The notes beneath the pieces were generated by a model, which did not search any database, was not told the DNA's origin, and saw only the letters and a list, made by a program, of their open reading frames with translations. DNA of 55,844 nucleotides. Source: Candidatus Sumerlaeaceae bacterium (GTDB lineage Bacteria > Sumerlaeota > Sumerlaeia > Sumerlaeales > Sumerlaeaceae). Where the stretch lies: NCBI GenBank assembly GCA_019695055.1, contig JAIBAT010000164.1:1-55844 (forward strand). The letters are read 5' to 3'. Below are positions 1 to 8,164 of this stretch, in pieces. The position numbers and the translations under genes were made by a program. Position 1 is the first letter of the stretch. Each line of letters begins with the position of its first letter.

Positions 1-1112
1 GGCGACTCCATATGATTCACCATACGGCGGAGCGGTGGGGGATGCCCGTGCTGATGGTGAACCAGGTCGGTGGATGCGACGAAGTGGTCTTTGACGGGGG
101 GAGCGCGGTGGTACGACCGAATGGTTCGGTGGCCTGCTGCTGCGGGTGGTTTGAGGAGAACATCACGGTTTGGGATTTGGGTGAGGTGTCGGCGCGACGG
201 AGCGTGGAAACTGTCGTGAAACCGGTCGAGGAGGAAGTTTCTACGATTCGGCAGGCCTTGCTGCTGGGGTTAAGGGATTACCTCAAGAAAACAGGGTTTG
301 CGCAGGTGCTGGTCGGGAACAGTGGAGGCATTGACTCAGCGGTGGTGGTATCGCTTGCCGTGGAGGCTGTTGGGGCGGAGAACGTCATTAGTGTTTCGAT
401 GCCGGGGCCTTTCACGAGCCAGGGGACGCATGATGACAGTGCGGAACTGGCGCGCAGGCAGGGCGTGAGGCATATCGACCTGCCGATTGCAGGGCCTTAT
501 GAAGTGATGGCTGATTTGCTGGAAGGGCCGGACTCGAAGGTCATTGCGGAGCTGTTTGGTGGGGCGGCGGGCAAGGTTTCACGGCTCGCGAACGAGAACT
601 TGCAGGCGCGATTGAGGGGAAATATCCTGATGTGGCTTTCGAATGCGTTTTCCACACCCCGAACGCTGCTGCTCTCCACGGGAAATAAGAGCGAGATTGC
701 GGTGGGTTACTGCACACTTTATGGAGATATGGCCGGTGGGCTGGCGCTGATTTCCGACGTGCCGAAAACGATGGTCTACAAGCTGGCGCGCCTGATTAAT
801 GCAACAAGAGGAGATGTGATTCCGCAGTCCATTATCGATCGCGAGCCGACCGCGGAACTGGCGCCCAACCAGAAGGATTCCGATTCGTTGCCGCCCTATC
901 CGGTGCTTGATGAAATCATTCGATTGCACGTGGAGGAGTTCCAGTCCGCGGAGGAGATCATCGATGCGGGGGTGGCGCCGGCCGAAACAGTGCGGCGCGT
1001 GCTGAGGATGATCGACAACGCGGAGTACAAGCGCAAGCAGGCGGCGCCGGGCATTAAGGTGACCAGTAAGGCGTTTGGTGTGGGGCGGCGGATGCCCATT
1101 GCGCGGGGATGA
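1..1112 (+). CDS. nadE: Glutamine-dependent NAD+ synthase, 3' part only
   Basis: This is the C-terminal two thirds of the ATP-dependent enzyme that amidates nicotinic acid adenine dinucleotide to NAD+. The reading frame is open to the left edge (first whole codon at base 3), so the N-terminal glutaminase (nitrilase-fold) domain is mostly outside the window. Its tail is still visible as VNQVGGCDEVVFDGGS. The synthetase domain follows, with the P-loop SGGIDSA about 104 residues after the first ATG at base 12. Further on come the FTSQGTHDDSAELA segment, LLSTGNKSEIAVGYCTLYGD and the C-terminal KVTSKAFGVGRRMPIA. The family is normally about 540-680 residues. The next gene, pilT, starts about 105 bases downstream and looks functionally unrelated. 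Family assignment is secure; the true start cannot be seen. Confidence 0.93.
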   Translation, partial: RLHMIHHTAERWGMPVLMVNQVGGCDEVVFDGGSAVVRPNGSVACCCGWFEENITVWDLGEVSARRSVETVVKPVEEEVSTIRQALLLGLRDYLKKTGFAQVLVGNSGGIDSAVVVSLAVEAVGAENVISVSMPGPFTSQGTHDDSAELARRQGVRHIDLPIAGPYEVMADLLEGPDSKVIAELFGGAAGKVSRLANENLQARLRGNILMWLSNAFSTPRTLLLSTGNKSEIAVGYCTLYGDMAGGLALISDVPKTMVYKLARLINATRGDVIPQSIIDREPTAELAPNQKDSDSLPPYPVLDEIIRLHVEEFQSAEEIIDAGVAPAETVRRVLRMIDNAEYKRKQAAPGIKVTSKAFGVGRRMPIARG

Positions 1113-1178
1113 GCGGACTTTCGCCGGGATTCTAAGTTTCCGGTTTACTTTCGTCCTCGGCGGCCCCTTGTTTCCCCT

Positions 1179-1201
1179 CAATTCCTTGTTTCATGGAATT
1201 G
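1179..1201. repeat. Small inverted repeat upstream of pilT
   Basis: Perfect 7-base arms CAATTCC and GGAATTG are separated by nine bases, immediately before the GGGAG that probably serves as the pilT ribosome binding site. It may be an operator, or a hairpin that affects pilT translation; it lacks a T-tract, so it does not look like a terminator. A chance dyad of this size cannot be excluded. Confidence 0.35.
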
Positions 1202-1217
1202 GGAGACCGCGTAATTC

Positions 1218-2318
1218 ATGAATATCTCAGCGCTGATTGAGGGTGCCGCGCAGGTTAAGGCCTCGGACATCCATTTGATGGAGGAATGTGCGCCGTATTT
1301 CCGACTGGACGGCGAACTGACCCCGGTCAAGCACCCGCCACTGACGCATGAGGACATGTTGGTTGTCGTCAACGAATTGGTTCCGGAACGGCTGCGTGAA
1401 GTTTTGGAAAAACGGCGTGGCGTGGATCTCGGATTTAAGCACAAGGATGTGGTTCGGCTTCGTCTAATTGTCTATTATGAGCGCCAGCGCATTCGCATGG
1501 TGTTCCGGCTGATTCCGCTGACGATTCCGACGCTGGAGCAACTGAACCTGCCGCCTGTGGTGCAGACGATTGCCACGTTCAATCGCGGGATGGTGCTGGT
1601 GACGGGGCCGACGGGCAGCGGGAAGTCCACGACGCTTTCGGCAGTCATCCACTACATTAATTCCCACGACAGGGTTTCCATAACTACGATTGAGGACCCG
1701 ATCGAGTTTGTGCACACGAACATGATGGGAATGGTGACGCAGCGAGAAGTGGGGGAGGACGTGCTGGACTTCAACAGCGGCGTTATCCAGGCTTTGCGTC
1801 AGGATCCAGATGTGATTCTGGTGGGGGAAATGCGGGATACAGACACGATACGCACAGCCATCAAGGCTTCGGAGACAGGCCATTACGTTTTGAGCACGCT
1901 GCACACCACGAACGCCATCCAAACGATGGAACGCGTGATTGGGACCTTTCCCCAGGCTGAACAAGATTTGGTGCGGGAGCAACTGGCCTCGAACCTTCGC
2001 GCGTCGATAACGCAGACGCTGGTGCGGCGAGCAGAGGGAAAAGGCCGTGCAGCGGCGCTGGAGGTCCTGGTAGTGACCGGAACGGTTTCAAAACTGATCA
2101 GCGAAAACCGGTTGCGCGACATTTACGGAGTCATGCAAGGCGGAGAAGAAGGGATGATGACTTGCGATCAGGCGTTGGCGAAACTGGTGCGGGAGAAAAT
2201 CATCGCTGAAGAAGAGGGCCTGCAGTACGCACGGGATGAGTTTGCCTACAAGCGCTACATCAAGGGAGTTTCTTCTTCGAACGACCGTGGCGGCATTATT
2301 GCCGGTTTCGGAGGCTGA
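1218..2318 (+). CDS. pilT: Type IV pilus retraction ATPase PilT family
   Basis: Hexameric secretion-superfamily ATPase that powers depolymerisation of type IV pili at the inner membrane. Its 366 residues match the usual PilT length. The N-terminal PAS-like domain contains ASDIHL (15-20). The ATPase core has Walker A GPTGSGKS at 130-137, the Asp box IEDPIE at 158-163, Walker B around DPDVILVGEMRD at 196-207 and the His box GHYVLSTLHTTNA at 221-233. There is no long N-terminal PilB/GspE domain, which favours PilT (or PilU) over an assembly ATPase. The tail after residue 340 is not conserved. It is the first gene of an apparent operon: 25 bases separate it from the KaiC-like gene and 16 more separate that from a receiver-domain gene. 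A prepilin peptidase lies at about 16 kb. Confidence 0.93.
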   Translation: MNISALIEGAAQVKASDIHLMEECAPYFRLDGELTPVKHPPLTHEDMLVVVNELVPERLREVLEKRRGVDLGFKHKDVVRLRLIVYYERQRIRMVFRLIPLTIPTLEQLNLPPVVQTIATFNRGMVLVTGPTGSGKSTTLSAVIHYINSHDRVSITTIEDPIEFVHTNMMGMVTQREVGEDVLDFNSGVIQALRQDPDVILVGEMRDTDTIRTAIKASETGHYVLSTLHTTNAIQTMERVIGTFPQAEQDLVREQLASNLRASITQTLVRRAEGKGRAAALEVLVVTGTVSKLISENRLRDIYGVMQGGEEGMMTCDQALAKLVREKIIAEEEGLQYARDEFAYKRYIKGVSSSNDRGGIIAGFGG

Positions 2319-2343
2319 CACACATGAAAGAGAGTGGGATTCC

Positions 2344-3972
2344 ATGCCGAGGCTGATGAAAACCGGTATTGAGGGACTGGACCGCGTATTGTGCGGCGGG
2401 TTTCTCTACCACAATTCGATCCTGCTGAAGGGTGCACCAGGATGCGGTAAGACAACGCTGGGAATCCAGACGGTGTACAATGGTGCTACGCAGTTTGACG
2501 AGCCGGGTGTCATTGTGTTGTTCGAGCAGTTTCCCCAGCAGCTGTACCGAGACTTGATGTCCTATAACTGGGATTTGGACGGGCTGGTGAAGCAGAACAA
2601 GCTGCGGGTCATTTTTTCCGAGCCAAGCCAGGTCCTCTCCAAAGACAAGATGGCGGATCCGCCGCTGATCGCGGAGATTCAGAATGCGGTGATGGAGATT
2701 GGTGCAAAACGCATTCTGGTGGACAGTGTCAGCCATATTCTCAACGTGGCGCACGATGCCCACAGCGCGCGGGAATTGCTGCTGCGTTTCATCAATGGGC
2801 TTAAGACGATTGGCCTGACGCCGCTGCTGACCGCTGAAGCCGAGAATCGCGAGGGGGCCATCGGACTGGACGAATACCTGACGGATTGTGTCTTGTTGCT
2901 GTCCAGCGAGGCGGCCAAGGATAAGACGTTTCACATCCGACAGATCAACATTCGGAAAACTCGCGGCCATGACCATGTGCGTGGGCGGCACGTTTTTCAG
3001 CTCACCAACAAGGGCGTGGAAGTTTATCCGCGCCTACCCGAGAAGACCACGGAAGACGAACGTGCGGAAGGGTCGGGGCTGACCAAGGTGTCGAGTGGCA
3101 TCAAGGGGCTGGACGATATTCTTGGCGGCGGCTACACTCGCGGCACCTCGACCATCATCGCGGGTATGCCGGGAACCTACAAGACGACGTTGGGGGTGCA
3201 ATTTCTTGTAAAGGGTGCTGAACCAAACGAGCACGGGCTTTTCATTTCGTTTTCCGAGCAGCCGCAGTTTCTGGCGCGCTTGATGCAGGAGAAGGGCCTT
3301 CCTGTGGCGGAGAAGGTCAAGTCTGGCGAACTCGATGTGTGGCACTTCATTCCCAAGGAAATCTACATGGAGGAAGTGCTCTACCGGCTGGAGGCCGAGT
3401 TTAAGAAGGGGCGCACGACGCGGCTGGTGGTGGATGCCATCAACGAGATCGAGCGCAGCATTGAGGACCCAGGTTCGTACAAGGACATCATGGCGGCGTT
3501 TCTGACGTTATGCTCGGCCTACGGCGTGACTTCGCTGTTTACACAGAAGATGGACAAGCAATCGGGCGCACAGCCGCTGGCGGACATCAATTATGCGTCG
3601 ATGTTCGATGGCATTATTTTTCTGGGGACCATCGAGATTGAAAGCTCGGTTCACAAGGTCATTTCGGTGCTCAAGATGCGCGGCGGTAACTACTCGAGCG
3701 ATTTACGCGAGCTGACTTGCGATGCAAAGGGTTTGTCGGTGAAGGATAAATTTGTGGGCCTAAGCGGCATCCTTTCGGGAAATGTGAAGGGGCAGTACAA
3801 GAAGAACGTGGAGGAACTGTTTCAGCCCCTCTATTTCATTCGCGATTTCATCCATATGATTGCGGACACTCCCATGGAGGAGTCGCAGCGGGCGGGCATT
3901 CTTGAGAACCTGAAATCTGAGAGCAACAAGCTGGTGGACAAGTTGAAGACCCACTTTGATGTAAAGAAATGA
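2344..3972 (+). CDS. KaiC-like twin RecA-fold ATPase
   Basis: A 542-residue protein with two tandem KaiC/RecA domains (about 1-235 and 245-485) and a 55-residue helical tail. Domain 1 has a normal P-loop GAPGCGKT (30-37), FEQ at 60-62 and Walker B aspartate D127. Domain 2 has GMPGTYKT (274-281), with tyrosine where the last P-loop glycine is expected, SEQ at 304-306 and D364. The stretch from KMRGGNY to LSGILSGN (444-479) resembles the end of the cyanobacterial KaiC CII domain. Aligned by eye, the KaiC phosphosites correspond to A418 and S419. I start at ATG 2344 rather than upstream in-frame codons because those lie inside pilT and GAGAGTGGG precedes this ATG. No KaiA or KaiB is nearby, so clock function is unlikely. 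Linkage to pilT and a CheY-like receiver suggests a role in pilus control (inference). Confidence 0.87.
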   Translation: MPRLMKTGIEGLDRVLCGGFLYHNSILLKGAPGCGKTTLGIQTVYNGATQFDEPGVIVLFEQFPQQLYRDLMSYNWDLDGLVKQNKLRVIFSEPSQVLSKDKMADPPLIAEIQNAVMEIGAKRILVDSVSHILNVAHDAHSARELLLRFINGLKTIGLTPLLTAEAENREGAIGLDEYLTDCVLLLSSEAAKDKTFHIRQINIRKTRGHDHVRGRHVFQLTNKGVEVYPRLPEKTTEDERAEGSGLTKVSSGIKGLDDILGGGYTRGTSTIIAGMPGTYKTTLGVQFLVKGAEPNEHGLFISFSEQPQFLARLMQEKGLPVAEKVKSGELDVWHFIPKEIYMEEVLYRLEAEFKKGRTTRLVVDAINEIERSIEDPGSYKDIMAAFLTLCSAYGVTSLFTQKMDKQSGAQPLADINYASMFDGIIFLGTIEIESSVHKVISVLKMRGGNYSSDLRELTCDAKGLSVKDKFVGLSGILSGNVKGQYKKNVEELFQPLYFIRDFIHMIADTPMEESQRAGILENLKSESNKLVDKLKTHFDVKK

Positions 3973-3988
3973 CGGAGCCCGCGACGTA

Positions 3989-4351
3989 ATGCCGAAGACC
4001 ATTTTGATTGCCGACGATAATGAGAGCGTACGGACAATCCTCAAACTGACACTGCAGTTCAAGGGCTACAACCTAATCGAAGTGGACAATGGAGCTAAGG
4101 CCTTGGAAACGCTGAAGACCACCGAGGTGGACCTGCTCATATCCGACATTGATATGCCGCAGATGAACGGGCTGGAGTTGCTGGCTGCGTTGCGAGCGGA
4201 TCCCAAGTTCGCAAGTCTGCCGATATTGATTTGCAGTGCTGAGCAGGATGCGACGGAGGAGAACATCGTGGCGCGCGGGGCGAGCGGATTCCTGACGAAA
4301 CCCTGCCCTCCGTCGGAGTTGCTGGGGGCTGTAGCGAAGTTCGTCGGCTGA
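3989..4351 (+). CDS. Single-domain CheY-like response regulator
   Basis: A 120-residue stand-alone receiver domain with no output domain. The acidic pocket is D9-D10 (IADDN), the phosphoacceptor is D53 in ISDIDMP, the switch Ser is S83 and the conserved Lys is K104 in FLTKP. Such proteins act by binding partners when phosphorylated; the cognate kinase is not in this window. It begins 16 bases after the KaiC-like gene and is probably co-transcribed with it and pilT, so the likely partner is the KaiC-like ATPase or PilT itself (inference). The downstream 97 bases before trpB contain no clear terminator. Confidence 0.94.
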   Translation: MPKTILIADDNESVRTILKLTLQFKGYNLIEVDNGAKALETLKTTEVDLLISDIDMPQMNGLELLAALRADPKFASLPILICSAEQDATEENIVARGASGFLTKPCPPSELLGAVAKFVG

Positions 4352-4448
4352 ACCGGGATTTTTTGTTTGCGCTGGTTTGTTGGGGGGCGCGTGATTGTCT
4401 CATGCCGCTGGGGAAGGCGGCCATGATTTTGCAAAGGTGCATCAAACA

Positions 4449-5774
4449 ATGACCAGCAACGCCGTCACGCTCTCGAGCCGCGACATTCCAAAGCAGTGGT
4501 ATAATATCCAGGCTGATTTGAGGAAGCCATTGGACCCACCGTTGCATCCTGCGACGCAAAAGCCGGCAACTGCACAGGACATGGAGCGGTTTTTCCCGAT
4601 GAGCCTGCTGGAGCAGGAGATGGGGCAAAAGCGCTGGTTTGAGATCCCGGAGGAAGTGCTGGATATCCTTGCGCTGTGGCGGCCCACGCCGCTGGTGCGG
4701 GCGCGGCGGTTGGAGCAGGCGTTGGGGACGCCTGCGCAGATCTGGTACAAGTATGAGGGGGTCAGCCCGTCGGGCAGCCATAAAACCAACACGGCTGTGG
4801 CACAGGCCTATTTCAACAAGCAGGCGGGAATCAAACGCCTCGCCACAGAGACGGGCGCGGGGCAGTGGGGAAGCGCGTTGAGCTTTGCGTGCAATGTTTT
4901 TGGGCTCGAGTGCCAGATTTACATGGTCAAGGTGAGCTACACTCAGAAGCCTTATCGGCGCTCGGTGATGCAACTCTACGGGGCGCGGGTGACGGCAAGC
5001 CCGAGTGAAGAGACGGAGTTTGGACGGAAGATCCTTGCAGACGACCCGGGCTGTCTCGGGAGTCTGGGGATTGCGATCAGCGAAGCCGTCGAGGATACTG
5101 TGACGCATCCGCACACCAAGTACGCACTGGGGAGCGTACTGAACCACGTGGCGCTTCATCAGACGGTGGTGGGCTTGGAAACTCGGGAGCAATTCAAACG
5201 GATGGGGATTCAGCCGGATTTCCTGATAGGTTGCGCAGGTGGTGGCAGCAACTTTGCGGGTTTTTCCTTTCCGTATTGCGGGGACAAGATTGCGGGAGAT
5301 ATTAACTGTCGGATCATTGCGGTGGAACCGGCCGCGTGTCCGACCCTGACAAAGGGAGAATTCCGGTATGATTTTGGGGACACAGCCGGCATGACTCCAC
5401 TCATGAAGATGCATACGCTGGGGCATGACTTCATGCCGCCAGGGATCCACGCCGGGGGACTGCGTTACCATGGAATGAGCCCTCTTGTAAGCGCATTGCT
5501 TGAAGATGGAGTCATCGAGGCGCGATCCACCTTGCAGAAGGAGACCTTTGAGGCAGCCATCCAATTTGCACGGGCTGAAGGCACGATTCCGGCGCCAGAG
5601 AGCGCGCACGCAATTCGTGTCGCCATAGACGAGGCCCTGAAGGCGAAGGAATCGGGGGAACCGAAGGTCATCGCTTTCTGCCTGAGTGGGCATGGATTCC
5701 TCGACATGTCAGCCTATGATGCCTACCTGGGCGGTCGCATTGATAACGTTGAATATGACCATCAACCGGCTTGA
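4449..5774 (+). CDS. trpB: Tryptophan synthase beta chain, TrpB2 type
   Basis: PLP enzyme that condenses indole with serine to tryptophan. The 441-residue length, the long N-terminal region with [12 protein letters not shown] and the block [15 protein letters not shown] place it in the TrpB2 (COG1350) branch rather than the roughly 400-residue TrpB1 branch. The Schiff-base lysine is K112. [12 protein letters not shown] is the phosphate-binding loop and [11 protein letters not shown] is also family-typical. ATG 4449 is chosen over an in-frame TTG at 4395 because it is preceded by AAAGGTG and because family similarity begins there. No trpA is adjacent, and trpDC lies 5 kb away, so this is an orphan TrpB2. 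TrpB2 enzymes are often regarded as indole-salvage forms or TrpA-independent partners; which applies here is unknown. It converges with ilvN, whose stop lies only 9 bases away. Confidence 0.93.
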   Translation: MTSNAVTLSSRDIPKQWYNIQADLRKPLDPPLHPATQKPATAQDMERFFPMSLLEQEMGQKRWFEIPEEVLDILALWRPTPLVRARRLEQALGTPAQIWYKYEGVSPSGSHKTNTAVAQAYFNKQAGIKRLATETGAGQWGSALSFACNVFGLECQIYMVKVSYTQKPYRRSVMQLYGARVTASPSEETEFGRKILADDPGCLGSLGIAISEAVEDTVTHPHTKYALGSVLNHVALHQTVVGLETREQFKRMGIQPDFLIGCAGGGSNFAGFSFPYCGDKIAGDINCRIIAVEPAACPTLTKGEFRYDFGDTAGMTPLMKMHTLGHDFMPPGIHAGGLRYHGMSPLVSALLEDGVIEARSTLQKETFEAAIQFARAEGTIPAPESAHAIRVAIDEALKAKESGEPKVIAFCLSGHGFLDMSAYDAYLGGRIDNVEYDHQPA

Positions 5775-5783
5775 AGCGCGATC

Positions 5784-6104
5784 TTAGGCCATATATTCCC
5801 TTACGGCTTCGAACGCTTCGCGGCCTTGGGGATCAATTCGCACATCTAGAACGTCCTCTAATTTGCGCAATTGCGCGATGAGCTGGGTAATTCGGTCCTC
5901 CTCCCGCACTCCGAGGAGCATGCCACTTCGTGTCCCATCGTCGAGGGGAAGGCAGGCAATGGCCTCCAGGTTGAAAGAGCGGCGCGCAAAGAGCCCGCAA
6001 ATGTGACTCATGACTCCGGGGTGATTGCGAACCACGAGGCGAACGGTCGCGGTTCCAAGTGATGTTGGTGTGGGTGTTTCCGTTTCAAGCATACTGTTTT
6101 GCAT
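5784..6104 (-). CDS. ilvN: Acetolactate synthase small (regulatory) subunit
   Basis: ACT-domain regulatory subunit that activates acetolactate synthase and confers valine feedback inhibition. It has 106 residues, matching the short single-ACT IlvN type rather than the 160-170 residue IlvH type. The ACT motif is visible as VRLVVRNHPGVMSHICGLFARRSFNLEAI, given here only as an indication of its position (about residues 21-50). The start ATG overlaps the end of ilvB by 20 bases; an alternative in-frame ATG four codons later would reduce that overlap. It is the last gene of the ilvBN operon under the valine leader attenuator. Confidence 0.9.
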   Translation of the reverse strand: MQNSMLETETPTPTSLGTATVRLVVRNHPGVMSHICGLFARRSFNLEAIACLPLDDGTRSGMLLGVREEDRITQLIAQLRKLEDVLDVRIDPQGREAFEAVREYMA

Positions 6105-7773
6105 AGGATTCTCCTTCGATCATGTCACGGTTTGCGGCGCCGGGGGGCACCATGGGGTAGACGTTTTCTTCGCGTGTGATGGGCACGTTGATTAGGCAGG
6201 GGCCGGACTCGGCGAGGGCATGGGCCATGCTTTCGCGCGGGTCCGTTGATTCGCCCAGGTCGTAGGCTGCAACACCAAATCCACGCGCGATGGCCGCGAA
6301 GTCGGGTTCGGCATGGAACTTCGACGCATGGAATCGGCGTCCGTAGAACAGCTCCTGCTGCTGGCGCACGAGGCCGAGATGGGCGTTGTTCATGAGGATG
6401 ACTTTCACATTAACGTCCTCCTCGGCGGCGGTGGCCAATTCCTGAATGTTCATGAGGAGACTGCCGTCTCCGCTGAAGCAAACAGCCATGCGATCTGGCA
6501 TGGCGAGGGCAGCACCGATTGCAGCGGGAAGTCCGAATCCCATTGTGCCGAGGCCGCCGGAAGTTTGCCATTGGCGGGGCCAAGAGAAGGGGAATGCCTG
6601 GGCGGTCCACATCTGGTGCTGGCCCACGTCGGTGGTGATAATGGCATTGTCGGGTATCAGTTCAGCGGCCTGGCGCACAATGCCGTAGGGCTGGAGGAGA
6701 TCCTCGGCGCCGGGCATGGCCAGGGGATGGGCTCCCCTTAGCTCGTTGACTCGGTCGAGCCACTCGCTGTGCTGAGTGGAGTGGAGGCGTGGTGCCAACG
6801 CGCGAAGCACGGAGCCAACATCGCCGGTGATTCCGAGGGTTGGCTGTTTGATTTTGCCGAGCTCGCTGGGGTCTATGTCGATGTGCAGGATCTTTGCGTT
6901 TGGGCAGAACTCTGCGGCCTTGCCGGTGGCACGATCATCAAAGCGCACACCTGCCGCAATGAGCAGGTCGCTCTCTTCAAGGATCATGTTGGTGCTTCGA
7001 GCGCCGTGCATGCCGAGCATTCCGAGATAGAGCGGGTGATCGTCGGGCATGGCGCCCAAGCCGAGAAGGGTGGAGACGACGGGGATGGAGGTTCTGCCGG
7101 CTATTGTGCGGAGAATCTCAGAAGCCTCAGACGCTATGATGCCGGCGCCGATGAACAGGACGGGACGGCGTGCGGAGTTGATCATCGTTGCTGCGTGGGC
7201 CACCTCCTCATCTCGCACTGGCGGCGGGGCGTCGGCCTTTCCAGGCTCGGGGAAATCTTCGAGTTCAATGCGGGCGTTTTGCACGTCCTTGGGCACGTCC
7301 ACCACCACGGGGCCGGGTCGGCCAGAGGTTGCGACGCGAAAGGCGTCGGGGATCACGTCAAGGAGTTCGGCGGCGGAGCGGACAAGGTAATTGTGCTTGG
7401 TGATGGGAATTGTCAGGCCGTAGGTGTCGATTTCCTGAAACGCGTCAGTTCCGATCATGGCCTGGGGGACTTGACCAGTAATTGCCACGATGGGAATAGA
7501 ATCCAGTTTCGCATCGGCAATGGCGGTGATGAGGTTGGTCGCCCCTGGTCCTGAAGTGCCGAAGCAAACGGCCGCTCGCCCGGTGGCGCGGGCCATTCCC
7601 TGCGCCATGAAGCCGGCACCTTGTTCGTGTCGGGCCAGAACGTGGCGGATTTTGCTCGACCGGAGTGCATCGTACATCGGGAGGTTTGCGCCTCCCGGTA
7701 TTCCTGGAATAATGGTAATGCCCTGGCGCTCGAGGAGCCTCATGATGAGTTCCGCGCCCGTAAGCTGAAACAT
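6085..7773 (-). CDS. ilvB: Acetolactate synthase large (catalytic) subunit
   Basis: Thiamine-diphosphate and FAD enzyme that forms acetolactate or acetohydroxybutyrate, the first common step of branched-chain amino acid synthesis. Its 562 residues are typical. Visible features are the catalytic glutamate E50 in RHEQGAGFMAQG, the CFGTSGPGATN segment of the PYR domain, the central FAD-linked domain, and the ThDP/Mg motif starting GDGSLLMN and continuing to MNNAHLGLV. A strong ribosome site AAAGGAGAGG lies just before the ATG. Upstream on the same strand are a terminator hairpin and a valine-rich leader peptide, so expression is probably controlled by charged valyl- and leucyl-tRNA levels. ilvN follows with a 20-base overlap. 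Confidence 0.96.
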   Translation of the reverse strand: MFQLTGAELIMRLLERQGITIIPGIPGGANLPMYDALRSSKIRHVLARHEQGAGFMAQGMARATGRAAVCFGTSGPGATNLITAIADAKLDSIPIVAITGQVPQAMIGTDAFQEIDTYGLTIPITKHNYLVRSAAELLDVIPDAFRVATSGRPGPVVVDVPKDVQNARIELEDFPEPGKADAPPPVRDEEVAHAATMINSARRPVLFIGAGIIASEASEILRTIAGRTSIPVVSTLLGLGAMPDDHPLYLGMLGMHGARSTNMILEESDLLIAAGVRFDDRATGKAAEFCPNAKILHIDIDPSELGKIKQPTLGITGDVGSVLRALAPRLHSTQHSEWLDRVNELRGAHPLAMPGAEDLLQPYGIVRQAAELIPDNAIITTDVGQHQMWTAQAFPFSWPRQWQTSGGLGTMGFGLPAAIGAALAMPDRMAVCFSGDGSLLMNIQELATAAEEDVNVKVILMNNAHLGLVRQQQELFYGRRFHASKFHAEPDFAAIARGFGVAAYDLGESTDPRESMAHALAESGPCLINVPITREENVYPMVPPGAANRDMIEGESYAKQYA

Positions 7774-7839
7774 GTCCCTCTCCTTTTACTGTGATGGTTA
7801 TTCCCTGCGCGGAGAGATGGCTGGAAGGGGCTAGAAATG

Positions 7840-7875
7840 AAAAACCCCCGCCGGCCTTCGCGCCGGCAGGGGTTT
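7840..7875 (-). terminator. Attenuator terminator of the ilvBN leader
   Basis: On the minus strand a stem (AAACCCC, one U/C mismatch, GCCGGC; six-base loop; GCCGGC, GGGGTTT) is followed directly by TTTTT. It lies between the leader peptide stop (7898) and ilvB (7773), the position expected of an attenuator. The plus strand also carries a T-run after the hairpin, so it might terminate in both directions. Confidence 0.87.
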
Positions 7876-7896
7876 GAAACTTTTTATGAACCCCGC
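7862..7896 (-). promoter_or_regulatory. Predicted antiterminator alternative to the ilv attenuator
   Basis: GCGGGGTT (minus strand 7896-7889, just after the leader stop codon) can pair with AACCCCTGC (7874-7866), giving 8 base pairs with one bulged U. This uses the 5' arm of the terminator and so excludes the terminator hairpin. A third segment inside the leader reading frame, CCCCGT (7967-7962), can pair with GCGGGG and could release the terminator when translation is fast. The pairings are read from the sequence; the switching mechanism is inferred from known amino-acid attenuators. Confidence 0.55.
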
Positions 7897-7897
7897 T

Positions 7898-8002
7898 TTA
7901 CGGCGCGATGGCCTCGAGTACACCAACAACGACTACGACGCCTACTACGACGGGCGCCGTTACGGGGAGAAGGGCGTTGGTGGTGTGCAATGCGATGTTC
8001 AT
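7898..8002 (-). CDS. ilvBN leader peptide, IvbL-like
   Basis: A 34-codon reading frame of which 10 codons are valine (residue 14, residues 18-20 and 22-26, and residue 28) and four are leucine. It contains the run VVVGVVVVVG preceded by NALLPVTAP. This closely recalls the 32-residue enterobacterial ivbL leader, in composition and in the order Leu-Leu-Pro, Thr-Ala-Pro, then the valine run. It is followed by the TAA, the predicted antiterminator and the terminator, and then ilvB. Stalling of a ribosome at the valine codons would favour antitermination (known mechanism in E. coli, inferred here). The in-frame extension upstream to 8095 lacks codon character; ATG 8002 is the sensible start, although its ribosome site is weak. 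Confidence 0.82.
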   Translation of the reverse strand: MNIALHTTNALLPVTAPVVVGVVVVVGVLEAIAP

Positions 8003-8063
8003 TTGAATTCGGCCTACAGGGGAGTGGCGGCGATTATTTAGCGAGGTGGGAAAAATGTGGGGT

Positions 8064-8140
8064 TTTGTCTGATTTGCTGTTTGGTTGAGGCACACAATGG
8101 GATTGAAATGATGGACTTTGTCGTTTGCTGTGTGGTTGAG
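8064..8140. repeat. Direct repeat pair upstream of the ilv leader
   Basis: Two imperfect copies of a roughly 25-base element (8064-8089 and 8117-8140) share TTTGTC, TTTGCTGT and TGGTTGAG, with starts 53 bases apart, about five helical turns. They lie 62-138 bases upstream of the leader peptide ATG and just upstream of the oppositely oriented gene at 8165. They could be paired regulator-binding sites for either promoter. An old tandem duplication is the alternative. Confidence 0.55.
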
Positions 8141-8164
8141 ATGAGGCCAATGTATTCACAATGC

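Noticed and set aside
2344..3972. Circadian clock KaiC
   Set aside because: No kaiA or kaiB nearby, only one of the two phosphosites appears retained and the second P-loop is altered; called KaiC-like only.
4137..5693. A 518-codon frame antisense to trpB
   Set aside because: It lies wholly opposite a conserved enzyme, has no known motif and a composition dictated by the codon bias of trpB.
6769..7554. A 261-codon plus-strand frame opposite ilvB
   Set aside because: Antisense shadow of a conserved gene without a ribosome site or family match.
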